A DNA stretch of 7,651 bases, from NCBI GenBank assembly GCA_015222555.1, contig JADFVM010000197.1:1-7651 (forward strand), in the 5' to 3' direction. The notes under the pieces were generated by a model that saw only the letters and a list, made by a program, of their open reading frames with translations, was not told the origin of the DNA and ran no database searches. Shown in pieces: positions 5,744 through 7,651 of this stretch. The stretch is from Pseudomonadota bacterium. GTDB lineage: Bacteria; Desulfobacterota; JADFVX01. The position numbers and the translations under genes were made by a program. Numbering within the stretch: the first letter of the stretch is position 1; each line of letters begins with the position of its first letter.

Positions 5744-6333
5744 TATCTGAATAACCTGACAGCGCCCGCTTCTTCAAGATCATTAACAACCTGGCATATG
5801 GGCAGCCCGACAACATTGGAGTAGGAGCCCTTAATCTCTTCAACCATGAACGCACCCAGCCCCTGAATCGCATAGGCGCCAGCCTTGTCCATCGGTTCGC
5901 CCGATGCCACATAACCCGTGATCTCATCATCGGTGAGGTCTTTAAACTTCACCGTTGTTTCCACTGCTCTTTTAATTTCCTCATCCCTTGACGGATTATA
6001 AATACTGTATCCTGTAATTACCTTATGCATACGACCGGAGAGTTTCTTAAGCATATGCAGGGCCTCCACCCTTCCCTCCGGTTTACCCAGCAGTTCACCA
6101 TCAATAATGACTATGGTATCTGCTCCCAGAACCCAGACTTCATCACCCTGCTTCACTCTGCCTGCAACCTCTTTTGCTTTTGCAGAGGCTAATCTCGACA
6201 CGTGCTCTTGGGGGGATTCATCGAAAATCGGCTCTTCATCGACATTGCTGGGTTCAACTCTAAACTTTATTCCAACACTTGAAAGAAGCTCCTGACGCCT
6301 TGGAGAGGCGGAAGCCAAAATAATATTTTCCAA
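5743..6333 (-). CDS. maf: Maf-family nucleoside triphosphate pyrophosphatase (YhdE/dTTPase-UTPase type)
   Basis: This 196-residue house-cleaning enzyme hydrolyses non-canonical or excess pyrimidine nucleoside triphosphates to monophosphates. Diagnostic motifs are ASASPRRQELL (7-17), LGADTIV (69-75) with the catalytic aspartate D72, LGKPEG (82-87), GEPMDKAGAYAIQG (145-158) and VVGLPI (174-179). The GADT and AIQG signatures point to the YhdE-like subgroup acting on dTTP/UTP, not the YceF-like subgroup, which carries GSDQ. The only start that preserves the N-terminal motif is TTG at 6331-6333, because an in-frame stop lies just upstream. An AGAGGA element lies about 13 bases before it, so initiation may be weak. 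It is followed by yggS with a one-base overlap. Upstream is a gap of about 210 bases after trpF. Confidence 0.95.
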   Translation of the reverse strand: MENIILASASPRRQELLSSVGIKFRVEPSNVDEEPIFDESPQEHVSRLASAKAKEVAGRVKQGDEVWVLGADTIVIIDGELLGKPEGRVEALHMLKKLSGRMHKVITGYSIYNPSRDEEIKRAVETTVKFKDLTDDEITGYVASGEPMDKAGAYAIQGLGAFMVEEIKGSYSNVVGLPICQVVNDLEEAGAVRLFR

Positions 6334-6419
6334 ATGACTTTATTGATCCTCTATAAGATTTTATAAAAACGTATTTCATTCAGATTTACATAGATTCAAC
6401 TTCAAAAACCTTATTCTCA

Positions 6420-6497
6420 GCCACAGAGCACACAGAGGTTTCTGAGAAACCTTTTTATTACAATTAGTGACTCTATGTTCTCGGTGACCTCTGTGGC
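6420..6497. repeat. CACAGAG-type inverted repeat in the trpF-maf gap
   Basis: GCCACAGAG (6420-6428) and its exact complement CTCTGTGGC (6489-6497) bound a 78-base element whose pairing continues inward imperfectly. The left arm also carries a second CACAGAG directly after the first. The style matches CACAGAG/CTCTGTG dispersed intergenic repeats that I recall from many environmental bacterial genomes. Whether it is mobile, a bidirectional transcription stop or a processed RNA cannot be told from one copy. The rest of the 6334-6544 gap is AT-rich with no ORF. Confidence 0.6.
6436..6456 (+). terminator. Short hairpin with T tract inside the CACAGAG repeat
   Basis: AGGTTTC (6436-6442) and GAAACCT (6446-6452) form a perfect 7-base stem with a TGA loop, running into five T residues (6452-6456) on the + strand. 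By shape it is a rho-independent terminator, but all genes nearby are on the minus strand, so it may be just the inner part of the repeat. Confidence 0.35.
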
Positions 6498-6544
6498 AAA
6501 ACAGGCTTTTTTGCAGTGGAATCAAATATCTGGATGCCGGATTA

Positions 6545-7165
6545 TTAAAGGTACCCTACATTTTTTGCAATTTCAATAAATGTTTTCATCTTCTGATGAT
6601 CTTTTATTCCTGGAGAGATCTCAATCCCGCTGCTTACATCCACACCATAAGGCGTTACTTTTTCTACCGCGTCGGCGACATTATCAGGATTGAGACCACC
6701 GGCCAGGATGATCCGTTCAGAAAAATTGATTTCCTTTAACAGATCCCAGTCAAAGGTAGCACCCGTTCCACCATAAAGATCAGGAGAGTAGGCATCCAGG
6801 AGAAAGGCATTTACGTCGTAGTCATGGACTGCATTCAGCGACGCTTCATTCTCTATCCTTATCGCCTTGATCGTCCTCTGGCTAAATGACGAAACATGAG
6901 CGGGTGTTTCATCGCCATGAAACTGAATAACAGAAATACCTGTTGATTGGAGTATCGCCTTTGCTTTAACTTCCTCTTCGTTAACAAAGAGCGCCACAGG
7001 CGTAATAAAGGGCGGGATCTTTTTTACAATTTGAGCGGCATCCTCAGGAGCAATAAATCTTGGACTTTCTTTATAAAAGACAAAGCCCAGGGCATCAGCA
7101 CCATACCCGGCCGCAGCAAGGGCGTCTTCAAGCCTTGTAATACCGCATACCTTCACCCTTATCAT
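6545..7165 (-). CDS. trpF: Phosphoribosylanthranilate isomerase
   Basis: This 206-residue TIM-barrel enzyme performs the Amadori rearrangement of N-(5-phosphoribosyl)anthranilate to CdRP, the tryptophan step just before TrpC. The N-terminus VKVCGITR holds the general base C7. FLLDAYS (121-127) holds the general acid D124. The phosphate-binding loops are seen in GGTGATFDW (132-140), LAGGLNPDNV (154-163) and GVDVSSGIE (174-182), followed by PGIKD (185-189). QFHGDE (81-86) corresponds to the family's Q-L-H-G. The ATG overlaps the trpC stop codon as ATGA, and AAGGAG lies 8 bases upstream inside trpC, so the pair is translationally coupled. It is a stand-alone enzyme, not the TrpC-TrpF fusion of enterobacteria. 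No trpB or trpA follows. Confidence 0.97.
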   Translation of the reverse strand: MIRVKVCGITRLEDALAAAGYGADALGFVFYKESPRFIAPEDAAQIVKKIPPFITPVALFVNEEEVKAKAILQSTGISVIQFHGDETPAHVSSFSQRTIKAIRIENEASLNAVHDYDVNAFLLDAYSPDLYGGTGATFDWDLLKEINFSERIILAGGLNPDNVADAVEKVTPYGVDVSSGIEISPGIKDHQKMKTFIEIAKNVGYL

Positions 7166-7651
7166 CCCAAAAGCTCCTTGAGTTTTTCACCTGGATCCTC
7201 TTCTCTCATGAGCGCCTCGCCGATGAGAAAAGTATGAACACTATTAGTGACAAGTGTTTCAATGTCCTCTTTCGTGTTAATGCCACTTTCACTGACGATA
7301 ATCCTGCCTTCAGGAATCCCCTTGGCAAGAGTTATCGTTGTATTGATATCGGTTTTAAATTTCTTCAAGTCCCGGTTATTGATGCCGATAATCTCGGCAC
7401 CGATATTAAGCGCCTTTTTCAGGTCCTTTTTATCATGCACCTCCACCAGTACATCCATATCAAGGGCCTTACTCAGGTTATAGAGATGCCTAAGCTCCTT
7501 TTCAGGCAGAACAGTGGCAATCAACAGGATGGCGTCAGCGCTGTAGACACGGGCCTCAACAACCTGGTACTCGTCTATGATAAAGTCTTTCCTTAGAAGG
7601 GGGAGGTCTACAACATGCCTTATCTGATTGAGGTATTCAATGTCGCCCTGA
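7162..7651 (-). CDS. trpC: Indole-3-glycerol phosphate synthase (N-terminus beyond the window)
   Basis: The reading frame stays open from the stop codon at 7162 to the right edge, giving 162 C-terminal residues of an enzyme usually about 260 long, so roughly the first 95-100 are missing. The first visible residues, QGDIEYLNQIR, are followed by LPLLRKDFIIDEYQV with the catalytic lysine region. Further on are ADAILLIA, DVLVEVHD, IGINNRDLKKF, IIVSESGI and FLIGEALMR, all in canonical order for TrpC. The enzyme closes the indole ring from CdRP, the product of TrpF. The internal TTG near 7524 is not the start, because conserved sequence continues upstream. The stop codon overlaps the trpF start by ATGA. 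Confidence 0.96.
   Translation of the reverse strand, partial: QGDIEYLNQIRHVVDLPLLRKDFIIDEYQVVEARVYSADAILLIATVLPEKELRHLYNLSKALDMDVLVEVHDKKDLKKALNIGAEIIGINNRDLKKFKTDINTTITLAKGIPEGRIIVSESGINTKEDIETLVTNSVHTFLIGEALMREEDPGEKLKELLG

Noticed and set aside
6498..6520. GCAAAA/TTTTGC hairpin as a trpF terminator
   Set aside because: The stem is short and AT-rich and has no T tract on the downstream (minus-strand) side.
7162..7524. A short 120-residue TrpC starting at TTG 7522-7524
   Set aside because: Conserved TrpC sequence, including the catalytic lysine region, continues upstream in the same frame to the window edge.

Overview
The window looks like chromosomal DNA from a Gram-negative bacterium of moderate GC content. 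The mix of genes (SfsA with a fused GIY-YIG-type domain, a PilZ protein, an RquA-like protein, a trpC-trpF pair, maf-yggS) would suit a deltaproteobacterium/Desulfobacterota-like lineage. That placement is an impression from gene content, not a proof. Most of the window is housekeeping genes, separated by short gaps that hold palindromic repeats and gene debris.

Layout. 20-880 (-) is a ten-helix DMT/EamA transporter. It diverges from a two-gene + strand unit: nth (endonuclease III, 1008-1664) and an SfsA nuclease with a C-terminal DUF123/Uri-type nuclease-like domain (1693-2838). Convergent with this unit, 4 bases away, is a PilZ-domain protein (2843-3334, -). Upstream of the PilZ gene lies a 160-base imperfect inverted repeat (3359-3518), followed by a + strand terminator-like hairpin (3547-3577) with no obvious + strand gene to serve. 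A 79-residue unknown protein (3635-3874, -) has a GTG start, a very strong ribosome binding site and a plausible sigma-70 promoter. It diverges from a membrane-anchored RquA-like protein (3982-4773, +). The gap 4774-5023 carries what reads as the eroded C-terminal end of an NCS2/AzgA-type purine permease on the minus strand.

The right part is entirely on the minus strand. trpC (cut by the window edge) overlaps trpF by ATGA. A gap of about 210 bases follows, containing a CACAGAG-type inverted repeat. Then come maf (TTG start) and yggS, overlapping by one base (TAATG).

How the genes work together. nth and the SfsA-DUF123 fusion put three nuclease-type activities in one likely transcript, which hints at DNA repair or nucleic-acid processing. 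TrpC and TrpF catalyse adjacent steps of tryptophan synthesis. Maf (nucleotide house-cleaning) and YggS (PLP homeostasis) are translationally coupled. The most interesting items are the SfsA-DUF123 fusion beside nth, the RquA-like protein with an N-terminal membrane anchor, and the large palindrome with an orphan terminator next to it. I found no CRISPR array, tRNA, rRNA, integrase or transposase.
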